From: Lactobacillus sp. W8174
Lineage (GTDB): Bacteria; Bacillota; Bacilli; Lactobacillales; Lactobacillaceae
Direction: 5' to 3'
Length of the DNA stretch: 64,000 bases
NCBI RefSeq assembly: GCF_016100975.1
Contig: NZ_JACFRN010000001.1
Span: forward strand, 434,001 to 498,000
Shown: positions 1 through 8,117 of the stretch, one piece after another
Numbering within the stretch: position 1 is the first letter of the stretch
Layout: each line of letters opens with the position of its first letter
Notes under the pieces: generated by a model
What the model saw: the letters and a program-made list of their open reading frames with translations, nothing else
Databases searched by the model: none
Told to the model about the DNA's origin: nothing
Made by a program: the position numbers and the translations under genes

Positions 1-573
<573 letters not shown>

Positions 574-682
574 TCATCAAGATTTATTGTGTAATTTCTC
601 ACATCCACTAAATTTTAACATTCTTTCATGAAAAAATCTCACAAAAAATGATTAAAATTCTTGATTTGACGGTCTTTTTCAA

Positions 683-696
683 TGTTAGCGTTAACA
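683..696 (-). promoter_or_regulatory. CcpA-type cre operator upstream of pfkA
   Basis: The 14-mer TGTTAACGCTAACA (minus strand) is a near-perfect palindrome and fits the cre consensus TGWNANCGNTNWCA at every constrained position. It lies about 120 bases upstream of the pfkA start, in the short dnaE-pfkA gap. A TTGAAA hexamer, a possible -35 box, directly adjoins it at 677-682. A cre just upstream of the -35 is the arrangement associated with activation by CcpA in the pfk-pyk/las operons of lactic acid bacteria. The -10 box is not clear, so the exact promoter is left open. Confidence 0.6.
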
Positions 697-726
697 TCAA
701 CTATTTGTTTACGCTTACTCAAAAAA

Positions 727-3700
727 TTACTCTTTTAAATTTACAACCTTTAAATTAGTTAGAATATATTGTTTTTTACTCGAGTCGAAACGATCATTTT
801 GAACTTTAATACCTAATAGATAAATATTACCCTCCTTTAAATTCGATTGAATTTTATCATAAACATTAGGAAAGATTACAATATCCTGCTTACTGTTTGT
901 ATCAGCAAAACTACCAAAAGCCATTGTTTGACCTTTTTTGGTCCTCACAAGTTTTAATGACATCAGTTTGCCGACAGCTATTCCCCCATCATTTATTTCA
1001 AATTCATTTAGCGGCTTAGCATTAAACTTCTGAGCATATTTTTGCACGGTAATTAATGGAGAAGTGAGTGTAGAAAAACCTAAAGTTTTTTCTTCCATCA
1101 GAGCCATTTCTTGTTTGCTGGGTTCCTCAGCGGGCTTAATGGGAACGCCACCTAAGCCTTCTGATAAAGCAAGATTTTCTCCAGTTAATTTAACGTTCTC
1201 AATTATTTCAGAGCAATTTTGTAATAGCTCGTTACGATTTTTGTTAAGGCGGTCAAAACATCCCGATTTGATTAAAGATTCAACCACATTTGTAATGCTG
1301 TTGGTTTTAATAAATTTGGGATCAATCTGACGTAAAAAACCGCTAAGAGAATCAAAGGGTTGAGTTTGCCGCTTGGCAATTATTTCTTTAAGAAAATCTA
1401 TTCTAATTCCTTTAATTGCACGCAAGCCCACTAAAATTCGCCCATCAATTACCTGATAAGCTAAGTCACTTTTGTTAATGTCAGGTGGCATAATTTTAAC
1501 GCCATCTTCTTGAGCGCGCATTATATATTCATTCGCCTTATTTTGATTACCAATATTAGAATTAAGCATAGAGGCATAAAATTCAGCTGGATAATGAACT
1601 TGTAAATATGCAAGCCAAAATGCGATCATCGTATAAGCAACAGCATGTGATCGGTTGAAACCATAATTGGCAAATTGCTCAATATAGTCATATACACGGG
1701 TCGCAACCTGAACAGTCCTGCCGTTTTTTACTGCACCGTTGATAAATTTAGATTTTTCCTGTTCAATAACCTTTTGCTCTTTTTTTGACATTGCTCTACG
1801 TAAAATGTCGGCTTCTCCTAAAGAAAAGCCAGCCAGAACTCGGGCAGTTTGCATGACTTGCTCTTGGTAGACTAAAATGCCGTATGTTGAGGACAAAATA
1901 GGTTTTAAGCTGGGGTCAGGATATGTGACTTTCTGTGTGCCTTTCTTGCGTGCAATAAAATTCTTAATATTCTGCATTGGACCTGGACGATAAAGTGCAT
2001 TGACTGCTACCAAATCTTCAAAATTATCTGGATGCAATTCACGCAGAACATTGCGAATTCCACCTGATTCAAATTGAAAGACGAGTTCTGTTTCACCCTT
2101 TTGAAAAATACTTAAAGTAGCTGGATCATCTAGAGGGATCTGACTAACATCGATCTTTTTTCCTTGCTCGCGGATCATTTTCTCCGTATCACCAAGAATA
2201 GTTAAATTTCTTAAACCCAAAAAATCTATTTTTAACAATCCCAATGACTCGACATATTTTTTGGTTTGCTGAGTTATGGGTATTCCCAATTGTCCTGATT
2301 GCAAGCCAGCAATAGCAGCAATAGAATTATCGCTAAGAACTAAACCGGCAGCATGGATTGAATAGTGGCGGGGCAAGCCTTCCAAGCCACTTGCAGTTTC
2401 ATAAAGCAACTTATTGATATCATTTGCGTTCACCAGCATTTGCATTTTTTTGGATTCTTTATAAGCCTGAGCAAGACTAATTTTGCCCTTTGCAAAAGGT
2501 ACGCTTTTAGACCATTCACTTAATTGCATTTCTTGGAGACCAAATACTCTGCCTGTATCTCGCAAAACTTGCTTAGCTGCCAGAGTCCCAAAAGTGAGGA
2601 TCTGAGCAGCATGATCCATGCCATATTTATTAAACATATATTTTATCACGTCATCACGACGATTATCTGGTATATCCAAATCAATATCAGGCATTTCATG
2701 TCTGGCGGGATTTAAAAAACGCTCAAAAAGCAAGTTATATTTAATTGGATCAACCTCTGTAATATTTAAAGAATATGAAACTAACGAGCCACAAGCTGAA
2801 CCCCTGCCTGGGCCCATCGTAATCCCTACTCGATGACAGTAGTTTACAACATCCCAAACAATCAAAAAGTAATCATTAAAACCCATTTTATCTATTACTT
2901 GTAATTCATAATTTAGCTGTTTTTGATAATTAGCAGGAACTTTATGTTGACCAAAGCGTCTTTGTAAACCCTTTTGAGCCAAAAATTGCAGATAATCTTT
3001 GGAAGTTGAAAATTGGTCTTGCTTAAATTTAGGCAAAACTGGTGTTTGAAATATAATTTTTGCATTGCACATAGAAGCAATTTTTTCTGTATTTTCTAAA
3101 GCTTCATCTAAACCTAATTTATGGTAGCGTTCGCTCAATTCCTCAATAGCAGGCAAATAATGTGAGCCAGATTGTTTAGCTAAATCTGTGATATCTTGCA
3201 AAACTGCGCCTTTTTTAATAGCTTGTAAAGTTTTTCGCAAGAATTGGTCACGAGGTTTTAAATAACAGGTATCCTCAACGCTAACTAATGGTAAATTAAA
3301 CTGCTTTGACAGAGCTTTGATATAGTGAATATAATTTTCCTGCTTTTCACTGCCATATACTCCGATATATAAGGAACTAGATTTAGGAATCAAGTCAACT
3401 AACTGACGCAAAAAATCTGTTCCTAAAGACTCATTCTGCATCTGCAAGTTTAATAACTCACTGTGCAAATTTGCCGGTATAATAAATATCAAATCATTTA
3501 AATCCTTGGTCAAATCTACCATAGTTAAAATTTTTTGCTTACTGCCATTGTCTGTCAAAAGGTTAATTCTGCTGGATAAACGCAAGATATTGCGGTAACC
3601 CTCATCAGTCTTTGCTAAAGCAATAAGATCATATTGGTGAGCACTGTCAATTAATCCGTTTAATCTTAATTGCATCCCTAAGAGTGGCTTAATACCAACT

Positions 3701-3867
3701 TTTTGAGCAACTTCAAAAAAATTAACTAGTCCATAGGTTACATTAATATCAGTTAAACCCACAGCCCCATAACCTAATTTTTTTGCAGTAGTCAGTAAGT
3801 CCTTAATTTTTATTGGACTGTCTAAAAGCGTAAAAGAGCTAAGGTTTTGCAATGCAGCGAATTTCAT
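727..3867 (-). CDS. dnaE: DNA polymerase III alpha subunit, DnaE type
   Basis: This replicative polymerase works with PolC in Firmicutes, mainly extending RNA primers on the lagging strand. The product is about 1046 residues, normal for lactobacillar DnaE. An N-terminal PHP-like domain (residues 1-200) starts MKFAALQNLSSFTLLDS. It lacks the histidine seen in the HSxYSLL motif of active PHP domains, so it is probably not a nuclease. The palm motif PDIDLDIPD at residues 393-401 supplies the catalytic aspartates D394, D396 and D398. GPGRGSACGS precedes it, and an OB-fold follows near the C-terminus. The frame is open 28 codons further upstream, but the ATG at 3867 has an AAGGTGA site and matches the family start. 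pfkA lies downstream on the same strand. Confidence 0.97.
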   Translation of the reverse strand: MKFAALQNLSSFTLLDSPIKIKDLLTTAKKLGYGAVGLTDINVTYGLVNFFEVAQKVGIKPLLGMQLRLNGLIDSAHQYDLIALAKTDEGYRNILRLSSRINLLTDNGSKQKILTMVDLTKDLNDLIFIIPANLHSELLNLQMQNESLGTDFLRQLVDLIPKSSSLYIGVYGSEKQENYIHYIKALSKQFNLPLVSVEDTCYLKPRDQFLRKTLQAIKKGAVLQDITDLAKQSGSHYLPAIEELSERYHKLGLDEALENTEKIASMCNAKIIFQTPVLPKFKQDQFSTSKDYLQFLAQKGLQRRFGQHKVPANYQKQLNYELQVIDKMGFNDYFLIVWDVVNYCHRVGITMGPGRGSACGSLVSYSLNITEVDPIKYNLLFERFLNPARHEMPDIDLDIPDNRRDDVIKYMFNKYGMDHAAQILTFGTLAAKQVLRDTGRVFGLQEMQLSEWSKSVPFAKGKISLAQAYKESKKMQMLVNANDINKLLYETASGLEGLPRHYSIHAAGLVLSDNSIAAIAGLQSGQLGIPITQQTKKYVESLGLLKIDFLGLRNLTILGDTEKMIREQGKKIDVSQIPLDDPATLSIFQKGETELVFQFESGGIRNVLRELHPDNFEDLVAVNALYRPGPMQNIKNFIARKKGTQKVTYPDPSLKPILSSTYGILVYQEQVMQTARVLAGFSLGEADILRRAMSKKEQKVIEQEKSKFINGAVKNGRTVQVATRVYDYIEQFANYGFNRSHAVAYTMIAFWLAYLQVHYPAEFYASMLNSNIGNQNKANEYIMRAQEDGVKIMPPDINKSDLAYQVIDGRILVGLRAIKGIRIDFLKEIIAKRQTQPFDSLSGFLRQIDPKFIKTNSITNVVESLIKSGCFDRLNKNRNELLQNCSEIIENVKLTGENLALSEGLGGVPIKPAEEPSKQEMALMEEKTLGFSTLTSPLITVQKYAQKFNAKPLNEFEINDGGIAVGKLMSLKLVRTKKGQTMAFGSFADTNSKQDIVIFPNVYDKIQSNLKEGNIYLLGIKVQNDRFDSSKKQYILTNLKVVNLKE

Positions 3868-3918
3868 ATTCAGGTCACCTTCCATATAAATAAGTATACC
3901 AAAAACCTGTCTTTTGGA

Positions 3919-3947
3919 TTGAAAACGTGCATAATATTTGTTAAAAT
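3919..3947 (+). promoter_or_regulatory. Promoter of the small DUF2929-type gene
   Basis: TTGAAA at 3919-3924 and TAAAAT at 3942-3947 are separated by exactly 17 bases, a good sigma-A promoter. The small membrane protein gene starts 27 bases downstream of the -10 box. The divergent dnaE start lies about 50 bases to the left. Confidence 0.65.
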
Positions 3948-3973
3948 TCAATGGTATGAAAGAAGGAAACGCT

Positions 3974-4180
3974 ATGGGTCGTTATATCGTAACTATTTGC
4001 TGGAGCGTTGTTTACATGCTAATTGTAGGTTTTATTGCCGCTCCTTTAACCCAACATGTTTTTAATCTAAGTGAAGCTGCCGTTGTCGGTTTGATTTTTG
4101 GTTTGTTATTTGCAGCCATCATCCCCACAATTACGGCTCATTCTCATAAAGACAAAAGTAAGTATTCAAAACTTAAATAA
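3974..4180 (+). CDS. Small two-helix membrane protein, DUF2929/YjzD-like
   Basis: The product has 68 residues starting MGRYIVTICWSVVYMLIVGF. Two hydrophobic segments (about residues 3-23 and 36-56) are separated by a short polar turn with NLSEAAVVG, and the tail is basic (HSHKDKSKYSKLK). The pattern of a short aromatic first helix, then an N-[FL]-x(3)-A-x-[VI]-x-G turn into the second helix, resembles the DUF2929 family often found beside dnaE in lactobacilli. Its function is unknown. The ATG at 3974 has AGAAGGAAA upstream; in-frame ATGs at 3938 and 3956 lack a comparable site. The gene has its own promoter and terminator, so it is a single-gene unit. Confidence 0.8.
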   Translation: MGRYIVTICWSVVYMLIVGFIAAPLTQHVFNLSEAAVVGLIFGLLFAAIIPTITAHSHKDKSKYSKLK

Positions 4181-4182
4181 CT

Positions 4183-4217
4183 AAAAAAGTCATTAGCTGA
4201 TAGCTGATGACTTTTTA
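4183..4217. terminator. Bidirectional hairpin terminator between convergent genes
   Basis: An AAAAAGTCATTAGC arm pairs with GCTGATGACTTTTT around a short loop, flanked by A- and T-runs on both strands. It serves the DUF2929-type gene on the plus strand and the 5'-nucleotidase-family gene that ends at 4219 on the minus strand. Confidence 0.8.
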
Positions 4218-4218
4218 A

Positions 4219-5766
4219 TTATCTAAAACGATAATTTCGTGAAAAATTAACTTTTGGATGACCTTTAGTCAGAAACTCTTTGAACATTTCCACATAATCT
4301 TTAGCCAAAGTTTTTTCAATCTTGTTAACGCCGTATTCTGGATAGAAACCGCCTCCCATAGCACGATAATTATTAACGGCCAGGCGATATTTTTTTTGCT
4401 CTAAAATTGGTTGTCCGTTTAATTCAAACTTAGTTAAGCGATTCCCAACAGGTCTTAGAATATCCGCTTCATAATTAAGCGGGTAAAAAACATCAAAGTT
4501 AAAAAGCTGATTGCGATAATGAGGGTCAAACGTAATGTTGCCCCTGTTATCCTTGATTAAAAATTTTAGTGAATATTCGACAATATGGCGTAATTCTTTC
4601 CCGGTTACTTTAACTATACACAATTGATTAGCAAAAGGATAATTTAGCAAAATATCACGCATTGAAACATTTTTATTAAATCCATGAGCAGTTTCACTCA
4701 TCAAAGCTGTTGCTGAAACATCAGCCTTTGTAAAATAAAGTTGCAGGTCTTGTAATAAATTAATAAATGGTGAACCCTTAATTCTTGCTTCATTTGCATT
4801 CAAAATAAGAGCAGGTTCATCTAAATAAGCAATTGGCTGGTCAAGCCATTTTTGTGCTTGCCGCTCCACAGATAAACTGGAAATATTAATTTTGCGATCG
4901 GGTTCATAGTCTTGAGCGTCAATTAATTCAGTAGACATTGACTTTATTTCTTTACTTTGCTGGTCAAAATCCAGCACTATCTTGCCAATGGCTTCCCCGC
5001 GATAACCTGGTTGCACAATGGCAGTTTTGCGTGCGACTAGACTTAGTCTACGGTGTTGATGTCCTGTCAGCATTACATCAATATCAGGAATTTTCTGTAA
5101 AATACGATATCCTTCATTTTCTCCTGTGTGTGGCTCCTTGCGTGTTCCTGTGTGAAGATCAGCTTCAAAGCCGCCATGATAAAGCACAGCCAAGACATCA
5201 ACTTTAGGCCTTAAAAAAGCTGCTATCTGCTTAACCTGCTCAAAAGCAGATTTAAATTTTAATCCCGCAACGTGGTCTGCTGGCTCCCAAAACGGTACCC
5301 GTTGGGTAGTAATACCAACAATTCCCACCTTTATACCGTTTTTATTGATAATGATATAATCTTGTCCAAAGGCCGGCAGATCATTTTTTTCAGCCAATAT
5401 ATTGCTATTTAAAAAAGTAGCTTTACTATAAGCTAAATATTTTTTTAAATAGCCTAATCCAAAATTAAAGTCATGATTGCCTAAACATCTGACATCGTAC
5501 CCGATGAGATTATAGCAATCTGCAAATGCTTTTAAATTAGCATCATTATTTGACTCATGTACATAAGCCGCTAAAGGTGAACCTTGAAGACAATCACCTG
5601 AATCGGTCACAATTACATTTTCAGCCCCATATTTATTGCGCTGCTGTTTTATTATGCTACTTACTCTGGCCAGTCCATAAGGAGCAGCATAACTATTTTT
5701 TTCTTGATAGTCCGTGGGAAAAATAAAGCCATGAATATCACTTGAATGTAAGAATACGAGTTTCAT
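4219..5766 (-). CDS. 5'-nucleotidase/2',3'-cyclic phosphodiesterase family metallophosphatase
   Basis: This 515-residue protein hydrolyses phosphoester bonds of nucleotides or a related substrate. All metallophosphoesterase motifs are present in the first 250 residues: HSSDIHG (two-metal site), DSGDCLQGSP, GNHDFNFG, LYHGGFEAD and GHQHRR. A 5_nucleotid_C-like substrate domain follows, containing NYPFANQLC and an NNYRAMGGGF-type stretch. There is no signal peptide and no LPXTG anchor, so it should be cytosolic, unlike the secreted UshA enzymes. The ATG at 5766 follows AAAGGTGAA; a further 20 upstream codons are open but lack the family start. The substrate cannot be told from sequence. It shares a terminator region with its plus-strand neighbour. 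Confidence 0.88.
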   Translation of the reverse strand: MKLVFLHSSDIHGFIFPTDYQEKNSYAAPYGLARVSSIIKQQRNKYGAENVIVTDSGDCLQGSPLAAYVHESNNDANLKAFADCYNLIGYDVRCLGNHDFNFGLGYLKKYLAYSKATFLNSNILAEKNDLPAFGQDYIIINKNGIKVGIVGITTQRVPFWEPADHVAGLKFKSAFEQVKQIAAFLRPKVDVLAVLYHGGFEADLHTGTRKEPHTGENEGYRILQKIPDIDVMLTGHQHRRLSLVARKTAIVQPGYRGEAIGKIVLDFDQQSKEIKSMSTELIDAQDYEPDRKINISSLSVERQAQKWLDQPIAYLDEPALILNANEARIKGSPFINLLQDLQLYFTKADVSATALMSETAHGFNKNVSMRDILLNYPFANQLCIVKVTGKELRHIVEYSLKFLIKDNRGNITFDPHYRNQLFNFDVFYPLNYEADILRPVGNRLTKFELNGQPILEQKKYRLAVNNYRAMGGGFYPEYGVNKIEKTLAKDYVEMFKEFLTKGHPKVNFSRNYRFR

Positions 5767-5814
5767 TTCACCTTTTCCTCTTGCTAGATAGGGAATTACT
5801 TGATTTTTTAGAAT

Positions 5815-5844
5815 AAAAAAAGACACCCGCTTTTGGTGTCTTTT
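5815..5844 (-). terminator. rpmF terminator
   Basis: On the minus strand AAAAGACACC and GGTGTCTTTTTT pair around a CAAAAGCG-type loop just after the rpmF stop, ending in a T-run. It also sits about 50 bases upstream of the next minus-strand start at 5766. Confidence 0.85.
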
Positions 5845-5846
5845 AA

Positions 5847-6038
5847 TTATTGATTGTCATTTGCGTTAGTTTGACTAACAACTTGACGACCCTTGTAATA
5901 TCCTTTAGGTGAAACGCGGTGGCTCAAGCGATATTCACCAGTAGTTGCATCATAATGCATTGCTGGTACAGTTAACTTAATATGACCACGACGTGAACGT
6001 TTCTTTTGCTTAGAAGTATGTCTTTTAGGAACTGCCAT
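5847..6038 (-). CDS. rpmF: 50S ribosomal protein L32
   Basis: The product has 63 residues, [19 protein letters not shown] at the N-terminus, the hallmark of L32 of the large ribosomal subunit near the peptidyl-transferase region. The zinc-binding cysteines of the C+ type are absent, so this is the zinc-independent form. The middle carries [14 protein letters not shown] and [22 protein letters not shown] precedes the ATG, a very strong binding site as expected for a ribosomal protein. It has its own strong terminator; no neighbour is obviously cotranscribed. Confidence 0.97.
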   Translation of the reverse strand: MAVPKRHTSKQKKRSRRGHIKLTVPAMHYDATTGEYRLSHRVSPKGYYKGRQVVSQTNANDNQ

Positions 6039-6147
6039 TTAACTGATCTCCTTTTTTGTAGAATTACGATTTTAGGTTACTTAAAAGTACCCAAAATACT
6101 TCACGTTTGTTAATGATACTATTGTATCCCAAATAAATCAAGCTATA

Positions 6148-6378
6148 TTAGTTATTCTTGTCTTGATTATGTCCATAAGAACCCCAAAAATAGCCAATTA
6201 AAACTCCAATAATGATCATAACTACTAAAATAATAATCAAAGGTAATTTAAATTGGAATAAACCAAAATTAATGGCAACATTGTTAGTATTTAAAACCAC
6301 GAAAATTACTGCCAATAAGGTTAAAATTAACGTAAAAATGAGCTTAATCTGTCTAGTTTTACTTTTCATACCTTGCAC
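6148..6378 (-). CDS. LapA-domain small membrane protein
   Basis: This 76-residue protein has two hydrophobic helices (about residues 12-32 and 43-66) joined by LNTNNVAINFGLFQFKLP. That is the hallmark hairpin of the LapA (lipopolysaccharide assembly protein A, formerly DUF1049) family, which also occurs in Firmicutes, where its role is unclear. The GTG at 6378 overlaps the TAG of the upstream dehydrogenase gene by one base, which suggests translational coupling. An ATG at 6369 is possible, but its AAGG lies only one base away. The tail GSYGHNQDKNN is polar. Confidence 0.75.
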   Translation of the reverse strand: MQGMKSKTRQIKLIFTLILTLLAVIFVVLNTNNVAINFGLFQFKLPLIIILVVMIIIGVLIGYFWGSYGHNQDKNN

Positions 6379-7172
6379 TACTTTCTGGAAGCAAACTTAA
6401 GCGACAATTTATCACCTATTGTTGGAAACAGGTTATATAATTTAGTTAATATTGCTAAACTAACTGGTAAATTAAGCTCGCGCTTATTACTGCCAAAGAA
6501 ATGAACCACTTGCCAGGCAACATCATCTGGATCCAGCATAAATTTCTGTACGCTGTCAGCATAATGCCCGCTTTTATCAGCAATATTAAAGAAATTAGTG
6601 TAAACGGGGCCCGGATTAACCGTCATGACCTTAACTCCAAATGGCTTTAGTTCTAAACGCAAAACATTTGAAAATTGGATTACAGCTGCTTTTGATGCAC
6701 TATATGCAGCTGACTTTACAGTCGGAACTTTTCCTGCAATTGAACCAATATTAATAATTTGACCAGACTTTTGTTCCATCATTAATCGACCAACAAGACG
6801 GCTAAAATACATTAAGCCTAAAACATTAACTTGAAACATGGCTGTAACTTCCCGGCGGTTTGATTCCACAAAGTTTTCAAATTTGCCAAAACCCGCACAA
6901 TTAACTAAATAGTCTACGTGTTTAGTTAATTTAATAATTTTTGTAAAAGCAGCATCTATCTGGTCGCTTTGACTCATGTCAGTCACTATAGTATAAGAGT
7001 CAGCTCCTGACAACTCATGTGCTTCAGAAGCAACTTTTTCCAGCTTTGCCTTATTTCTGGCAATTAAAATAACTGTTGCTCCTCTGCCGGCACTTTCCAA
7101 TGCGATAGAATGGCCTATTCCACTTGAAGCTCCTGTTATTACAACTACTTTATTTCTAAGAGAATCACTCAT
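6378..7172 (-). CDS. Short-chain dehydrogenase/reductase
   Basis: This 264-residue NAD(P)H-dependent oxidoreductase is of the classical SDR type. It has the cofactor motif TGASSGIGHSIA at residues 13-24, the structural NCAG near residue 90, and a catalytic Ser in INIGSIAG followed by YSASKAA (Tyr and Lys of the active site). The RNKAKLE segment after the second strand suggests NADPH preference, which is an inference. The substrate is unknown. Its 5' end overlaps rnz by 8 bases and its 3' end touches the LapA-like gene, so rnz, this gene and the LapA-like gene are probably one transcript. SDR genes next to rnz are common in lactobacilli. Confidence 0.9.
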   Translation of the reverse strand: MSDSLRNKVVVITGASSGIGHSIALESAGRGATVILIARNKAKLEKVASEAHELSGADSYTIVTDMSQSDQIDAAFTKIIKLTKHVDYLVNCAGFGKFENFVESNRREVTAMFQVNVLGLMYFSRLVGRLMMEQKSGQIINIGSIAGKVPTVKSAAYSASKAAVIQFSNVLRLELKPFGVKVMTVNPGPVYTNFFNIADKSGHYADSVQKFMLDPDDVAWQVVHFFGSNKRELNLPVSLAILTKLYNLFPTIGDKLSLKFASRK

Positions 7173-8106
7173 CTTTTTCTCCTTTCATCGGGATTACAAT
7201 TCGGTCGAAATCATTAGCTAATCTTGTATTTGCAAATATTTTTCGTGCCTGGTTTTCCAATTTTTTGGCTTTAACACCTAAATATCTAGCGGAAATATGA
7301 TTTAAATATAAGCGTTTTACATTGTTATCACGCGCGATCTTCGCTGCTTCAACTGCCGTAGAATGATAATATGAATGAGCTAAATCTGCCTCATTACCGG
7401 CAAAAGTAGATTCATGTACCAAAACATCCGCATTCTGTGCAAGTTGTGCTATTGCAGGAGTGGCACGCGTATCATAAATAATAGTAACAATTCTACCTTT
7501 TTTGTTAGGACCCAAAAAATCATTTCCATCTAATATAGTACCATTATCCAGAGCAATTTTTTCACCATTTTTAAGTTTACCAAGTAAAGGACCATTAGGT
7601 ACATTATATTGCGCTAGTTTATCCATTAAAAGTTCTCCTGGATGGTCAGCTTCAACTACCCGAAAGCCAAAACTAGGAACGCGATGGGCTAATTTTTCTG
7701 TATAAACCCTAAAACCTTTTCCCTGATAGATTAATCCGCCTTCATCTAGCACAACAAATTTAATAGGATAGCTAATTTTTGTTCGTGAAATTTTTAAAGC
7801 TGTCCTTACAAATTGCTCTAAGCCTGCTGGACCGTATATAGTAATCGGCCCAACATCCCCTTGAAATGATCTTGTTGCGAGCAATCCTGGCAAGCCAAAA
7901 ATATGATCCCCATGATTGTGAGAAATAAATATTTTAGTGACTTTACGCAATCTAATATTTGTTCGTAAAATTTGATGCTGTGTTGCTTCTCCCACATCAA
8001 ATAACCAAATTTCATTGATCTCATCAAGCATTTTTAGTGCAAGACTTGATACATTACGTTTCTTTGAAGGTTGTCCTGCTCCAGTTCCTAAAAATTGTAA
8101 CTCCAT
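7165..8106 (-). CDS. rnz: Ribonuclease Z
   Basis: tRNase Z removes the 3' trailer from tRNA precursors that lack an encoded CCA. The 313-residue length is typical of the short bacterial form. It shows FLGTGAGQPSKKRN at the start and the zinc motif HNHGDH at residues 63-68. Further metal ligands lie in the YDTRATP and HEST segments and in LNHISARY near the C-terminus. A flexible-arm region of about 50 residues lies in the middle, with GPLLGKLKNGE. The ATG at 8106 leaves an 11-base gap to the acyltransferase gene. The downstream overlap with the dehydrogenase gene indicates coupling. Confidence 0.95.
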   Translation of the reverse strand: MELQFLGTGAGQPSKKRNVSSLALKMLDEINEIWLFDVGEATQHQILRTNIRLRKVTKIFISHNHGDHIFGLPGLLATRSFQGDVGPITIYGPAGLEQFVRTALKISRTKISYPIKFVVLDEGGLIYQGKGFRVYTEKLAHRVPSFGFRVVEADHPGELLMDKLAQYNVPNGPLLGKLKNGEKIALDNGTILDGNDFLGPNKKGRIVTIIYDTRATPAIAQLAQNADVLVHESTFAGNEADLAHSYYHSTAVEAAKIARDNNVKRLYLNHISARYLGVKAKKLENQARKIFANTRLANDFDRIVIPMKGEKDE

Positions 8107-8117
8107 ACTCTACCTAT

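Noticed and set aside
612-617. TAAAAT as the pfkA -10 box
   Set aside because: No acceptable -35 lies 16-18 bases upstream on the minus strand, and the alternative next to the cre site has a poor -10, so no pfkA promoter was annotated.
3868-3951. 28-codon N-terminal extension of dnaE
   Set aside because: The ATG at 3867 has a good ribosome site and matches the family N-terminus; the extension would overlap the divergent promoter.
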